A DNA stretch of 64,000 bases from Desulfocurvibacter africanus subsp. africanus DSM 2603 (GTDB lineage: Bacteria > Desulfobacterota > Desulfovibrionia > Desulfovibrionales > Desulfovibrionaceae). The translations under genes were made by a program, and so were the position numbers. Location: contig NZ_AULZ01000021.1 in NCBI RefSeq assembly GCF_000422545.1, forward strand, positions 1 through 64,000. The letters are read 5' to 3'. Below are positions 8,852-17,840 of this stretch, one piece after another. The notes under the pieces were generated by a model. It had not been told where the DNA came from, made no database searches, and was given only the letters and a program-made list of their open reading frames with translations. Numbering within the stretch: the first letter of the stretch is position 1; every line of letters begins with the position of its first letter.

Positions 8852-10306
8852 CTACTTCCTGTAGAACTCCGGCACGAAGAGCACGATGACGGTGTAGATC
8901 TCCAGTCTGCCGAGGAGCATGCACCAGAGCAGCACCCATTTGGCGAAGGTGGGCAGGTGGGCGTAGTTTTCCGCCGGCCCGACCGAGCCCAGCCCTGGGC
9001 CGATGTTGCCGATACAGGCCAGCACGGACGTGAATGAAGTCATCAGGTCCACGCCCGACGCGGCCACGAGGAACACGGACAGGAACAGCAGCCCCAGCCA
9101 GAGCACCGAGAAGCCCCATACGCCCCCCATAACGTCTCCAGGCACCACGCGACCGCCGAACTTGACGTGCACCACGGCCCGCGGATGGATGAGCCGGATG
9201 ATCTCCTGGTAGGATTGCCGCAGCAGCAGAAGGATGCGCATGCATTTCATGCCGCCGGCCGTCGAGCCAGCCGAGCCGCCGATGAACATGCACAATAGCA
9301 GGATGGCCTGCGTCAGCGCCGGCCAGACCTCGAAGTCCGCCGTGGCGTAGCCCGTGGTGGTCAGGATCGAGGCCGTTTGAAAGGCGGAGTCCAGGGCGGC
9401 CCTGGGCAGGTTATCCTGCCCGCCGCTTAAGGTCAGGCTCACGGTTATGATGGCGAAGAAGGCCAGGAATATCGCAAGGTAGAACTTGAGTTCGGGATTT
9501 CGCCAGACGTCGCTCAGCCTGCCTTTGAGAGCCAGGTAGTGCAGCGTGAAGTTGACGCCGGCCAGGAGCATGAAAACCGTGATGACGAGCTCTATGTAGG
9601 CGCTTTGATAGTAGCCGATGGAAGCGTTCTTGGTGGAAAAGCCTCCCGTGGCCACGGTTCCGAATGTGTGGCAGAGCGAATCGAAGAAGTCCATGCCGCC
9701 GAGCATGAGCAGGACCGTCTGGGCCGCGGTGAGCAGCAGGTAGACCTTCCACAGGACCGCGGCTGTATCCTTGACCCGGGGCCTGAGCTTGTCCGGCGTC
9801 GGCCCTGGAACCTCGGCCTTGTAGAGCTGCATGCCGCCGATGCCCAGGAAGGGCAGGATGGCCAGAGACAGCACGATGATGCCCATGCCGCCCAGCCAGT
9901 GGGTCAGGCTGCGCCAGAAGAGCAGCCCGCGCGGCTGGACCTCGATGTCCGTGAGCACGGATGCTCCGGTAGTCGTAAAACCCGACAGGGATTCGAAGAG
10001 GCAGTCGGTGAAGTTGCCGAAGGTTCCGGCGAAGTAGAACGGCAGTGCGCCGCACAGGCCCGCCGCTATCCAGGCCAGAGCGGTGATGGCCATGCCCTCG
10101 CGGTGGCTCAGCGGCGCCCTGCGGCTGCGCTCCCGGAATGCCAGGAGCAGGGTGGCCCCGGCCATGCAGGTCAAGCCGGCGGACAGGGCCAGGGGCATGA
10201 GGCCGCCCTCGCCATAGTACAATGAAAAGCCCAGGGCCGGGAGCATGGACAGCCCCACGCAGGCCATGAGCGCGCCGGTGACGAAGAAGATGAAATCCCA
10301 GCGCAC
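8852..10306 (-). CDS. trkH: Trk potassium uptake protein TrkH
   Basis: Integral membrane potassium channel subunit of 484 aa with about ten hydrophobic segments and TrkH pore-loop blocks such as TTTGASV (near residue 110), TVATGGFSTKN and GGSAGSTAGGMKC. It forms the permeation pathway gated by TrkA. The start is GTG with AAGGAG overlapping the end of trkA, which lies 9 nt upstream, so the two are an operon and probably translationally coupled. Length is usual for the family. Confidence 0.93.
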   Translation of the reverse strand: MRWDFIFFVTGALMACVGLSMLPALGFSLYYGEGGLMPLALSAGLTCMAGATLLLAFRERSRRAPLSHREGMAITALAWIAAGLCGALPFYFAGTFGNFTDCLFESLSGFTTTGASVLTDIEVQPRGLLFWRSLTHWLGGMGIIVLSLAILPFLGIGGMQLYKAEVPGPTPDKLRPRVKDTAAVLWKVYLLLTAAQTVLLMLGGMDFFDSLCHTFGTVATGGFSTKNASIGYYQSAYIELVITVFMLLAGVNFTLHYLALKGRLSDVWRNPELKFYLAIFLAFFAIITVSLTLSGGQDNLPRAALDSAFQTASILTTTGYATADFEVWPALTQAILLLCMFIGGSAGSTAGGMKCMRILLLLRQSYQEIIRLIHPRAVVHVKFGGRVVPGDVMGGVWGFSVLWLGLLFLSVFLVAASGVDLMTSFTSVLACIGNIGPGLGSVGPAENYAHLPTFAKWVLLWCMLLGRLEIYTVIVLFVPEFYRK

Positions 10307-10315
10307 CGGGGCTCC

Positions 10316-11668
10316 TTAGCGTTTTCCGGCCAAGACCCGCTCTACCTTGGGCAGGGCCTGGCGGGAGGTCAGAACGATGACTCTGTCCTGGGGCTGTATG
10401 ACGGTATCGCCGTGGGGAATGACGACCTCGCCCGCGCGCACAATGGTCAGCAGCAGGGCCTCCCGGGGGAATCTGACGCTCTTGAGGGGCCGCCCCACGA
10501 TATCCGAGCCCTCAAGGGCCAGGGCCTCCATGACCTCGGCGTCCTCGCCCTTGATTGATACCGTGGAGATGATTCTGCCGCTGCGGATGTGCCTGAGAAT
10601 GGAGTGGATGGCCGAAAGCCGGGGGCTGACAATGTTCTCGATGCCCATGGCCTGCACGAGGCGGATGTAGGCCAGCTTGTTGACCCGCACCACGGCCCGT
10701 TTGGCTCCCAGGCGGCGAGCCAGGAGGGTTGTGAGGATGTTCGTCTCCTCGTCGCCGGTCAGAGCCATGACCATGTCCATGGCTCCGACGTTTTCCTGGG
10801 TCAGGATTTCGTGGTCCGTGCCGTCGCCGTGCAGCACGATGGTCCGGTCCAGGATCGCCGAGAGTTCCAGGCTACGGTCCATGCTCTTCTCCACGAGCTT
10901 GACGGAGATATGGCGCTTCTCGAGCTCCCTGGCGAGCCGCAGGCCGATTTTGCCGCCGCCCACGATCATGATGTCGCGGATGGGTTCGACCCGGCTGCCG
11001 AATATCTCCATGACCTTGTTGAGGTCCTTTTTTTCGCACACGAAATAAACCAGATCGCCCTGAAACAGGCGGTCGGTGCCTCGGGGGATGATGAGCCGTT
11101 CCTCGCGCAGCACGGCGGCCACGATGACCCTGACTCCGCCCGTGAGTTCAGGGAGCTGCATGAGGTTGATGCCGCATAAGGCGCTTTCGGCCGGCAGGCG
11201 CTTGCCGACCATGCTGATGCGTCCGTCGGCGAATTCGTTGACCTCGACCGCGCCCGGCGCGCTCACGATGCGCAGGATGGAGTTGACCACCTCCACGTCG
11301 GGATTGATGACCAGGCTGATGTCCAGCAAGCCGTCCCGCCCCAGGTAGGAGGAATACTCCTCGTTGCGGATGCGGGCCACCTTGAGAGCCTTGGGCGCGA
11401 TGCTTCTGGCGAAGAAGCAGACGATGAGGTTGGCCTCGTCGCTGTCGGTGACGGCCAGCAGGATATCCGATTCCTTCAGGCCTGCCCGCTCCAGCACGCC
11501 GGGGCTCGACCCCGAGCCCTCCACGGTCTGCACGTCAAGGTGCTCCGACACGCGCTTGAGAGCCTCGGGGTTTTTATCGACGACCACGACTTCCTTGTTT
11601 TCGAAGGCAAGCCGCTCGGCGATATGAAAGCCGACTTCTCCCGCGCCGACAATGACGATCCGCACCAC
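10316..11668 (-). CDS. trkA: Trk potassium uptake NAD-binding protein TrkA
   Basis: Cytoplasmic regulator of 450 aa with two RCK repeats. The first Rossmann motif is IVGAGEVGFHIAERL near residue 5, the second IVGGGKIGLRLARELEK near residue 235, and each is followed by a TrkA_C domain. It binds NAD(H) or nucleotides and gates TrkH, encoded directly downstream. It is the first gene of the trkAH pair. The 5' side (11669-11845) holds no gene before repeat copy 2. Confidence 0.93.
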   Translation of the reverse strand: MVRIVIVGAGEVGFHIAERLAFENKEVVVVDKNPEALKRVSEHLDVQTVEGSGSSPGVLERAGLKESDILLAVTDSDEANLIVCFFARSIAPKALKVARIRNEEYSSYLGRDGLLDISLVINPDVEVVNSILRIVSAPGAVEVNEFADGRISMVGKRLPAESALCGINLMQLPELTGGVRVIVAAVLREERLIIPRGTDRLFQGDLVYFVCEKKDLNKVMEIFGSRVEPIRDIMIVGGGKIGLRLARELEKRHISVKLVEKSMDRSLELSAILDRTIVLHGDGTDHEILTQENVGAMDMVMALTGDEETNILTTLLARRLGAKRAVVRVNKLAYIRLVQAMGIENIVSPRLSAIHSILRHIRSGRIISTVSIKGEDAEVMEALALEGSDIVGRPLKSVRFPREALLLTIVRAGEVVIPHGDTVIQPQDRVIVLTSRQALPKVERVLAGKR

Positions 11669-11845
11669 TGAACTCCTTTGAACATGAATGGCCGGACCTT
11701 ACAGTCGAGCTGGCCGCAACGCAACCGGGTCAGGCCGGGCCTGTCCCGGCAGCTTAGCGGATGTCGGCGGTCTGTCTGCCGGAACTCAGCCCGGAGTCAG
11801 GCAGGATATTATTCGCTCCAGTCTCGTGAAGTCGATGGGCTTGGC

Positions 11846-11973
11846 TAGAGCAGATTGCTTTTAAGACGCCCGCTCCGGCGTTGACGGCGCAAGTGAATTG
11901 CGCCTACGCCTACGCGGCGGCAAGCCATGCCGACGCATGGCTTGCAGAGCATTTTCAAAAGCAAAATGCTCTA
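11846..11973 (+). repeat. Inverted-end repeat element, copy 2
   Basis: Complete copy of 128 bp. The left end TAGAGCAGATTGCTTTT mirrors the right end, which reads TAGAGCATTTTGCTTTT on the other strand. Internal hairpins GGCGCAA/TTGCGCC and GCAAGCCATGC/GCATGGCTTGC are intact. It lies between the start of trkA and the end of lgt. The rest of the gap (11669-12063) shows nothing else. Confidence 0.95.
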
Positions 11974-12063
11974 TATGCTCGTTCATGCCCGCGCCCAGAA
12001 TGCGCTCGCGATCCCCGGCATGGTGGCGGGGAGTCGGAAAAGTACCGGAGCAGTCAGCTCCAT

Positions 12064-12867
12064 TCATGGGGTGGTGGGTGTTTGGGCCTTTACCCCAGCG
12101 CGCACGATCAGCCAGACTCCCGTAAGCATCATGGGCAGGCACAGGATCTGTCCCATAGTCAACCAGTCCAGGGCCACGAAGCCCAACTGCACGTCCGGCT
12201 GGCGGAAGAACTCGGCCAGGAAACGGAACAAGCCGTACAGCAGCAGGAACATTCCACTCACGGAGCCTCGCGGCCTGGGTCTGCCGGAGTACAGCCACAG
12301 GATGACGAACAGGACCAGGCCTTCCAGCAGGGCCTCGTAGAGCTGGCTCGGGTGGCGCGGAATGCCTCCGGCCGCGGGATCGGGAAAGACCATGGCCCAC
12401 GGCATGTCGCTGGGCCGGCCCCACAGCTCGGCATTGAGAAAGTTGCCGATACGGCCGGCCAAGAGGCCCGGCGGGGCCAGTGGCACGATGAAGTCTCCAA
12501 CGGCCAGCGGGTGCAGGCCGTGCCGCCAGGAGAACAGGAATATGGCGCAGGCTACGCCGATGAGCCCGCCGTGGAAGGACATGCCGCCCTGCCAGAAGGC
12601 CAGGATGTCCAGCGGATGGCGCAGGAACCAGCCCGCGTTGTAGAACAGGACATAGCCGAGGCGCGCGCCCACGAGCAGGCCCGCGAGAATCCAGGTCAGC
12701 AGATCGCTGAATTGAGCCTGGTTCAGAGGCGCCCACGGCAGCTTGGCGCGCCGATTGCCCAGAAGCCAGGCGGCGGCGAAGCCGGCGATATACATGAGCC
12801 CGTACCAGCGAATGGTCAGTGGGCCAATGCGCAGAGCCACGGGATCAAATTCCGGAAGGATGATCAT
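12064..12867 (-). CDS. lgt: Prolipoprotein diacylglyceryl transferase
   Basis: Inner-membrane enzyme that adds diacylglyceryl from phosphatidylglycerol to the lipobox Cys of prelipoproteins. About 267 aa with seven membrane segments. Lgt signature blocks are visible: IRWYGLMYIAGF, the GGMSFHGGLIG loop, and GRIGNFLNAELWGRP with the essential Asn/Glu region. The ATG at 12867 starts MIILPEFDPVALRIGP, typical of Lgt; upstream in-frame sequence overlaps the previous gene and is unlikely. It follows the VKOR fusion gene by 29 nt and is probably cotranscribed with it. Confidence 0.93.
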   Translation of the reverse strand: MIILPEFDPVALRIGPLTIRWYGLMYIAGFAAAWLLGNRRAKLPWAPLNQAQFSDLLTWILAGLLVGARLGYVLFYNAGWFLRHPLDILAFWQGGMSFHGGLIGVACAIFLFSWRHGLHPLAVGDFIVPLAPPGLLAGRIGNFLNAELWGRPSDMPWAMVFPDPAAGGIPRHPSQLYEALLEGLVLFVILWLYSGRPRPRGSVSGMFLLLYGLFRFLAEFFRQPDVQLGFVALDWLTMGQILCLPMMLTGVWLIVRAGVKAQTPTTP

Positions 12868-12896
12868 GCGTTCGATGCTCCAGGGTATCGTAAAAT

Positions 12897-13871
12897 CTAT
12901 TTTGCCGGGCTTTGCTTGGGTGCTCCGCCGAACAGCCCGTCCAGAGGCGCGGGCTCTTCCTCGCATGCATCGCCGGTGGCATAGTCGCAGCCTTCGTCGC
13001 GTGAGGCCGGATCGCCGTCCTGGACTTTGTCGTCAGATTGCGCCTTGAAAGCGGTCAGCAGAAGTCCGGGTGCGGAAGTGAACACAAAGGGTACGCTGCT
13101 GGCCCCGGAGCGGGCCAGAAAGGACTTGTTGCGCAGGGAGGCGGCCCTGATGGCCAATGCCTGGGACCAGGAGGGTTGCGAGCCGGCTTCGCCTGCCAGG
13201 CTGAAACAGGCCTCCAGGGCCTTGGACAGATCGCCGGAGCGGAACATCTCTTCGTGGAAGCGATGAATGCCGGCCAGGTCTCCATCATCCTTGGCCACGG
13301 CATACAGCGCCAGATCGCCTTGCAGACCGGGGGGCTGCGTCAAATCCTGGACCACCAGTCGGCAGGCCGGGCAGCTTGGGGAGAAGAAGACCTTAATGGC
13401 CGCATCTGCGCTGCCGTAGGCAGGTACCGGCGAGAGCTGATCTCGGAAGACGCCTGCTAGGGCTGCCACGAAAAGCACGGCCCAGATCGCCGTGACCTTG
13501 GCCAGAAGGGGCTGTTTCCGCAGGAGCAGCACGGCCGTGACGCCGAGCAGGCTCGCCACCACGAGACAATTCACACAGGGCACGGTAACCGCCTGCACGC
13601 CGAGCAGGGCGCTGTCTATGACAAGGCCGGCCAGAAGGGCGACCTTCAGAGCCCAGGAGAGTTGACCTCGCGGGCGCTGAAAAGAAAGCAGGGCAGTCAG
13701 GGTCAGGAAATAGGTCGCGCCCAGCCAGTACAAATCGATGCCCAGCAGCTTGGTGCCTTGAAATACGGAGCAGCCCTCGGTGACACAGAGGGCTTCGGTC
13801 AAACCAAGGGCCGCCAGGATACAGAAGGCTGCGCCTGCCAGGGAAACGAGGATTGCTGCTGTCCGCTGCAT
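12897..13871 (-). CDS. VKOR-like membrane protein fused to a thioredoxin-like domain
   Basis: About 324 aa. Residues 1-145 form four or five membrane helices with the Cys pattern of vitamin K epoxide reductase homologs: a loop pair Cys29/Cys34 in CVTEGC and a redox CxxC, CVNC (99-102). From about 155 a soluble domain begins with the thioredoxin-type motif CPAC (167-170). Bacterial VKORs reoxidise DsbA-like partners using quinone, and a fused Trx domain would be the built-in partner. A Cys pair near the C-terminus (GCDYATGDAC) is additional. The ATG at 13871 has AGGAG upstream; the long N-terminal extension in frame is not credible. VKOR assignment rests on the Cys pattern and topology. Confidence 0.68.
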   Translation of the reverse strand: MQRTAAILVSLAGAAFCILAALGLTEALCVTEGCSVFQGTKLLGIDLYWLGATYFLTLTALLSFQRPRGQLSWALKVALLAGLVIDSALLGVQAVTVPCVNCLVVASLLGVTAVLLLRKQPLLAKVTAIWAVLFVAALAGVFRDQLSPVPAYGSADAAIKVFFSPSCPACRLVVQDLTQPPGLQGDLALYAVAKDDGDLAGIHRFHEEMFRSGDLSKALEACFSLAGEAGSQPSWSQALAIRAASLRNKSFLARSGASSVPFVFTSAPGLLLTAFKAQSDDKVQDGDPASRDEGCDYATGDACEEEPAPLDGLFGGAPKQSPAK

Positions 13872-14247
13872 ATTGTCGCCTGCTCCTTTGAGAGCACGTT
13901 GCGGTCGTCTTCCTCGGACGGCATTGGGCCGCCCAAAGTCGCTTGGCCTTAACAGGCTGTAAACATGGCCGCAAGGGCGGGTTTGTAAAAAAATGTCTTT
14001 GCCGACCTGAATACGTAAACCATCGAGAAAGGATGTGGTTGCGGCTTCATGCAGGAATTGCAAGCTATTGCAAGCGAGCATAGGACCGTTAATCAGATGC
14101 CTGTCCGGCTGTCATGTATGTAAGGGGGGGTTTACGAGACGGCCCGACTAGGCGATTGTACAGCCCAAACCCCAATGGCCGAAACGCGAGTTTCGGGTAC
14201 TATTTCGGTCGATCACTGCATGTCGGCCCAAGGATCATGGATAGATC
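13872..14247. other. Divergent intergenic region between the VKOR fusion and sigma-54 regulator genes
   Basis: No gene seen. It must carry both promoters. A small inverted repeat, CCGAAA CGCGAG TTTCGG at 14179-14196, lies about 50 nt before the response-regulator start and could be an operator. No -24/-12 element was found here. Confidence 0.5.
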
Positions 14248-15639
14248 ATGTCGTTTGACCGCCGAGCCAAGATACTCGTGGTGGACGATGACGAAGGTGT
14301 ATGCGAAGCCCTTCGGCTCATCCTGGAGGATTCCTGCGGCCGTCATCAGGTGACTTGCGCCAGGGACGGCGTTACGGCCGTGGAGATCGTGCGCCGGGAT
14401 ACCTTTGATCTGGTCTTTCTGGATCTGGGACTGCCCGGCATGGACGGCTTCGAGACCCTGCGGCGTCTTAAGCACCATGACGCGGACCTGGATGTGCTCG
14501 TCGTCTCGGGCACTGACAAGGCTCGAGAAGCCGTGGAAGCTCTGCGCGGCGGAGCCCTGGAATATGTAACCAAGCCCTTTGACACGCAGCGCATCATGCC
14601 CCTGGTGGACGACATCCTGGGCCGGCGTTTTCGGGCCGAAGACTCCGCACGCCGGGCATCTCCAAAGCCTGGAGAGGGTCGCCGGCGTATCATCACCCAG
14701 GCCGAGAGCATGCGCGCCGTGTTGAGCCAGGTGGAGAAAGTCGCCGCTGCGGACTGCAGCGTGCTCATCACCGGTGAAAGCGGCACGGGCAAGGAGCTGG
14801 TGGCCGAACTAGTGCACTCGCGCAGCCCGCGCAGCTCAGGCCCATTCGTGGCCGTGAACTGCGCGGCCATCCCCGGCGAGCTTTTGGAGAGCGAGCTGTT
14901 CGGGCACGAGAAAGGGGCTTTCACCGGAGCCTACGCACGGCGCGTGGGCTTGTTCGAGCAGGCCCATCGCGGCACGCTCTTCCTGGACGAGATTTGCTCC
15001 CTGCGCATAGACTTGCAGGCCAAACTTTTGCGGGTGCTGCAAGGCCAAGCCTTCACCAGGGTCGGCGGCAGCGAAACCGTGCGAGTCGATGCCCGTCTGG
15101 TCGCGGCCTCCAACGCCTCATTGACGGAGCTCATGCGTCAGGGCCGTTTCCGGGAGGACCTCTACTATCGCCTGAGCGTCATTCCCATCCGCCTGCCGCC
15201 GCTGCGCGAACGTCCGGGCGACGTGGCCCTGCTGGCCGAACACTTCCTGACTCGCCTGTGCGAGAAGCATGGCAAGACCATTCCGGGCCTCTCGCCCAGC
15301 GTCATGGCCGTGCTGGGGCAATACCCTTGGCCCGGAAATGTGCGCGAGTTGCGCAACTTCATGGAGCGCACGGTGCTCCTGTCGGACGAGGGCAGGTCCG
15401 TGGATGAGCGCGACCTGCCCATGGACCTCCTCTTTCCTCGCGTGTCGCTGCAAACGGAGCAGTCTGCAGTCCACGATGAAGGGCTCATGCGCGCCCGCGA
15501 GGAGTTCGAGCGCCGCTACATCCTGCGCTGCCTTGAGCTGTGCTCCTGGAACCAGGCTGCGGCGGCCCGTCTGCTCAGGATTCACCGCAACACGCTGCTC
15601 AAGCGCATGAAGACCCTGGGCATCACCGCCAATGAATAG
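14248..15639 (+). CDS. Sigma-54-dependent response regulator (NtrC family)
   Basis: Three-domain activator of 463 aa. The receiver domain (1-120) has phospho-acceptor Asp59 in FDLVFLDLGLPG. The AAA+ domain has Walker A GESGTGKE (176-183) and the sigma-54 contact loop GAFTGA (223-228). The C-terminal Fis-type helix-turn-helix ends NQAAAARLLRIHRNTLLKR. Phosphorylation should trigger ATP-driven opening of sigma-54 promoters. A histidine kinase gene converges on it with only 29 nt between stops, so they may be partners. Target genes are not evident locally. Confidence 0.92.
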   Translation: MSFDRRAKILVVDDDEGVCEALRLILEDSCGRHQVTCARDGVTAVEIVRRDTFDLVFLDLGLPGMDGFETLRRLKHHDADLDVLVVSGTDKAREAVEALRGGALEYVTKPFDTQRIMPLVDDILGRRFRAEDSARRASPKPGEGRRRIITQAESMRAVLSQVEKVAAADCSVLITGESGTGKELVAELVHSRSPRSSGPFVAVNCAAIPGELLESELFGHEKGAFTGAYARRVGLFEQAHRGTLFLDEICSLRIDLQAKLLRVLQGQAFTRVGGSETVRVDARLVAASNASLTELMRQGRFREDLYYRLSVIPIRLPPLRERPGDVALLAEHFLTRLCEKHGKTIPGLSPSVMAVLGQYPWPGNVRELRNFMERTVLLSDEGRSVDERDLPMDLLFPRVSLQTEQSAVHDEGLMRAREEFERRYILRCLELCSWNQAAAARLLRIHRNTLLKRMKTLGITANE

Positions 15640-15668
15640 GCGGAAGTATGGAAAACTATTAATGCCGT

Positions 15669-16484
15669 TTACGGTTCGGCTGGCAGGCGCACGCGGATTG
15701 TGATGCCCTGGCCGGGGCTATTGGCGACTTCGATGCGGCCGTTATTCTCGCGTATGATCTTGCGGGCCAGGGCCAGGCTCAGACCCACGCCTCGCCCCTT
15801 GCCCATGGAAAAATAAGGCTCGAAGACGTACGGCAGATGCTCGGCCGCGATGCCGGGGCCGTTGTCACCGATGCATGTGTCCAGAGTGCCTGCGTCGCCA
15901 CGTGCCACACGTACGGTGAGCGTTCCTCCGGGGCCCGTGGCCTGGCTTGAGAAACGCAGAAGCGACACGAATGCTTTGCGCAGTCCGGCTGCATGGCCGC
16001 GTGCAGACGGCAGATCCTCTTCGGCCGACAGGTTATGGACGATGCCCCGCACCGCCAGTTCCTCGCCCAGTTCATCAAAGCAGCAGGAGAGCAAATCGGG
16101 CAGGGCCACGGCGGCCAGGCTCTCTCCGGCTGGATCGTCCAATCCGGCGGGGTCGGCCGGTCCGGCCAGCCCCGCCAAGTCGTCCAGCAGGGCTTCGATG
16201 CGCGCAATGCCTTGACCCACGTTGCGCTCGAAGCGCTCCAGAAAGTCGGGCTGGTCCTTTCTTGCTCGCAGCACCGAAACGAAGGCCTTGATGGATGTCA
16301 GCGGGTTGCGGATGTCGTGGGCCAAGCCGGCCGCCAAACTGGTCAAGCCAAACGACCCAGCGTCATCGGGCGGATCGTCGAACGCAGCCCGTGGGAGTTC
16401 GCGCGAAGCGGGTTGCGGCCATGTCGACGTGCTCATGCGAGTGCCGGGAGATCCTCGGTCATCAACTCCGCAGGACATGCCCAT
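15669..16484 (-). CDS. Sensor histidine kinase, soluble
   Basis: HisKA plus HATPase protein of about 255-271 aa. The H-box is AGLAHDIRNPLTSIKAF, whose His codon is at 16317-16319. ATP-binding boxes are DNGPGIA and GRGVGLSLALARKI. No membrane segment or recognisable sensor domain precedes the kinase core, and the N-terminus is short. Start is uncertain: ATGs at 16484 and 16436 are possible and neither has a strong ribosome binding site. It converges with the sigma-54 response regulator, the best partner candidate. Its input may come through a separate protein. Confidence 0.8.
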   Translation of the reverse strand: MGMSCGVDDRGSPGTRMSTSTWPQPASRELPRAAFDDPPDDAGSFGLTSLAAGLAHDIRNPLTSIKAFVSVLRARKDQPDFLERFERNVGQGIARIEALLDDLAGLAGPADPAGLDDPAGESLAAVALPDLLSCCFDELGEELAVRGIVHNLSAEEDLPSARGHAAGLRKAFVSLLRFSSQATGPGGTLTVRVARGDAGTLDTCIGDNGPGIAAEHLPYVFEPYFSMGKGRGVGLSLALARKIIRENNGRIEVANSPGQGITIRVRLPAEP

Positions 16485-17129
16485 GGACACGGCTCGGTAT
16501 ACCCGTGAGCGCTGAAGCGCGAAGGCGGGCCAGCGCAGGGCCCCGCGCCGACAATATCCCCCGGAATACCGCCCGGCCCGGACTGGCTGGTGGCGGATGC
16601 CCAAAGCCTGTGCGCAAGATGCGGACGGTGCTGCCCGGTGCGGGTGCGCACGTCTGGTATAGGCAGCCTGTGGCCTTGTGGGACCGTTGAGGCAGCCTTT
16701 GGTCGACGCAGATCCAGGGCGAGCCTCGGCGGGCCGGAGGGCGCACGTGGGGAGGGCTCGGCGGAATCCGCGCTGGCGAAGGGCACGCATGCATATGCCT
16801 TTGCTGTATATTTGAAACTACATGTACCTTCTTTTCTCCAAAACTGGAACTGGCTGCCGGATAAGGATCCCGGCTTGCTCGTAAGCTGCGGTCGCATCGT
16901 GGCGCTGATCTCGCATTGCCGAGTGCACACGAACATGTGCACTGCACACGTTCGTGTGCACTCGAGTGAGATACGGACACGGTTGCAAGGACACTCAATT
17001 TTTTGGGGATCGAGACAATGCAACGAATACGGGTCTGATTACCCATATCGGAGAGCGGGCATGCAAGTTGCTCATGATGTATGCTTTCGCGCTGATCGGC
17101 GCGGGGAATTAATGCATAAGGAGAGACCC
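16485..17129. other. Long divergent intergenic region
   Basis: Between the kinase and the 6PGDH-like gene I see no convincing gene, although an open frame runs through much of it on the plus strand without a good start. The distinctive content is the 45-bp palindrome listed separately. Local composition becomes more AT-rich near 16780-16850. Confidence 0.5.
16920..16964. promoter_or_regulatory. 45-bp near-perfect palindrome, possible operator or hairpin
   Basis: Outer arms of 15 bp (16920-16934 and 16950-16964, CGAGTGCACACGAAC and its complement) enclose a second palindrome TGTGCA-C-TGCACA (16936-16948). One A/C mismatch separates the two. In all, 21 of 22 positions pair. It lies 166 nt upstream of the 6PGDH-like gene and about 435 nt upstream of the kinase start. 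There is no T-run, so a terminator is unlikely. Confidence 0.7.
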
Positions 17130-17840
17130 ATGCATGTTGCGGTCATGACCGGCGGCTTGGAGAGCGAGGATCTCGCGCGCAGGCTGCTCAAGGCAGGCCA
17201 TCGCGTGCTCGCCTGCGCTCTGGACGACGAGGCCCTGGAGAGGTTGGCCCATCATGGAAGGATCGAACGAGCATCCCTGGAAAGCGTGCCGGCCAAACTA
17301 TCGCGGCCCCGTGTGCTCTGGTTCGCCACGACGCCTGCCCGCGAATTCGATGCGGCTTTGGACAAGCTGGAAGGCTCCTTGGCCAAGGACGACACGCTCG
17401 TGGATAGTGGTAATACCTTTTACGAGGACGATCTGTGCAGGGCCAAACGCCTTGAGCGCAGGGGGGCATTCCTGCTCGATGCGGGAGTTTTCAAGGAGGG
17501 CTACCGTCTTTCCTTTGCAGTGGGTGGTGACTTTGCCGCCTTCGAGTTCCTGCGTCCCCTATTCGAAAGTCTGGCTTTCCGGGGGGGCGTCTGCCATTGC
17601 GGCGGGCCAGGGGCAGGGCATTTCGTGCGCAGCCTGCACGAGCGTACCGAGCACCTCTTGCGCATGGCCTACCACGATGCCCGAGAGTGCATAGAGGCCT
17701 CGCCATATAAGGTCGACCTGGGTTTTTCCGAGTTCCTTTTGTTCACGCAGCGCTACTGCAAGGGGCAGCCATGTGCTGACCTGCCTCTGGAGGGACTTGC
17801 CGCCATGGCTGCGCCCAGTGTTACTAGCAGGCCTGACTAA
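17130..17840 (+). CDS. Degenerate 6-phosphogluconate dehydrogenase-like protein
   Basis: A 236-aa protein resembling the N-terminal part of NAD-binding 6PGDH (short GndA/YqeC type). It keeps a DSGN block, the signature-like FAVGGD, FLRPLFESLA and CHCGGPGAGHFVRSLHERTEHLLRM, which aligns with the HCGPxGAGHFVKMVHN region. The dinucleotide motif GLGxMG is replaced by MTGGLES, and the normal C-terminal domain is absent or rewritten, so it may not be a working dehydrogenase. AAGGAGAG at 17118-17125 fixes the ATG; longer in-frame versions are not supported. Confidence 0.65.
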   Translation: MHVAVMTGGLESEDLARRLLKAGHRVLACALDDEALERLAHHGRIERASLESVPAKLSRPRVLWFATTPAREFDAALDKLEGSLAKDDTLVDSGNTFYEDDLCRAKRLERRGAFLLDAGVFKEGYRLSFAVGGDFAAFEFLRPLFESLAFRGGVCHCGGPGAGHFVRSLHERTEHLLRMAYHDARECIEASPYKVDLGFSEFLLFTQRYCKGQPCADLPLEGLAAMAAPSVTSRPD

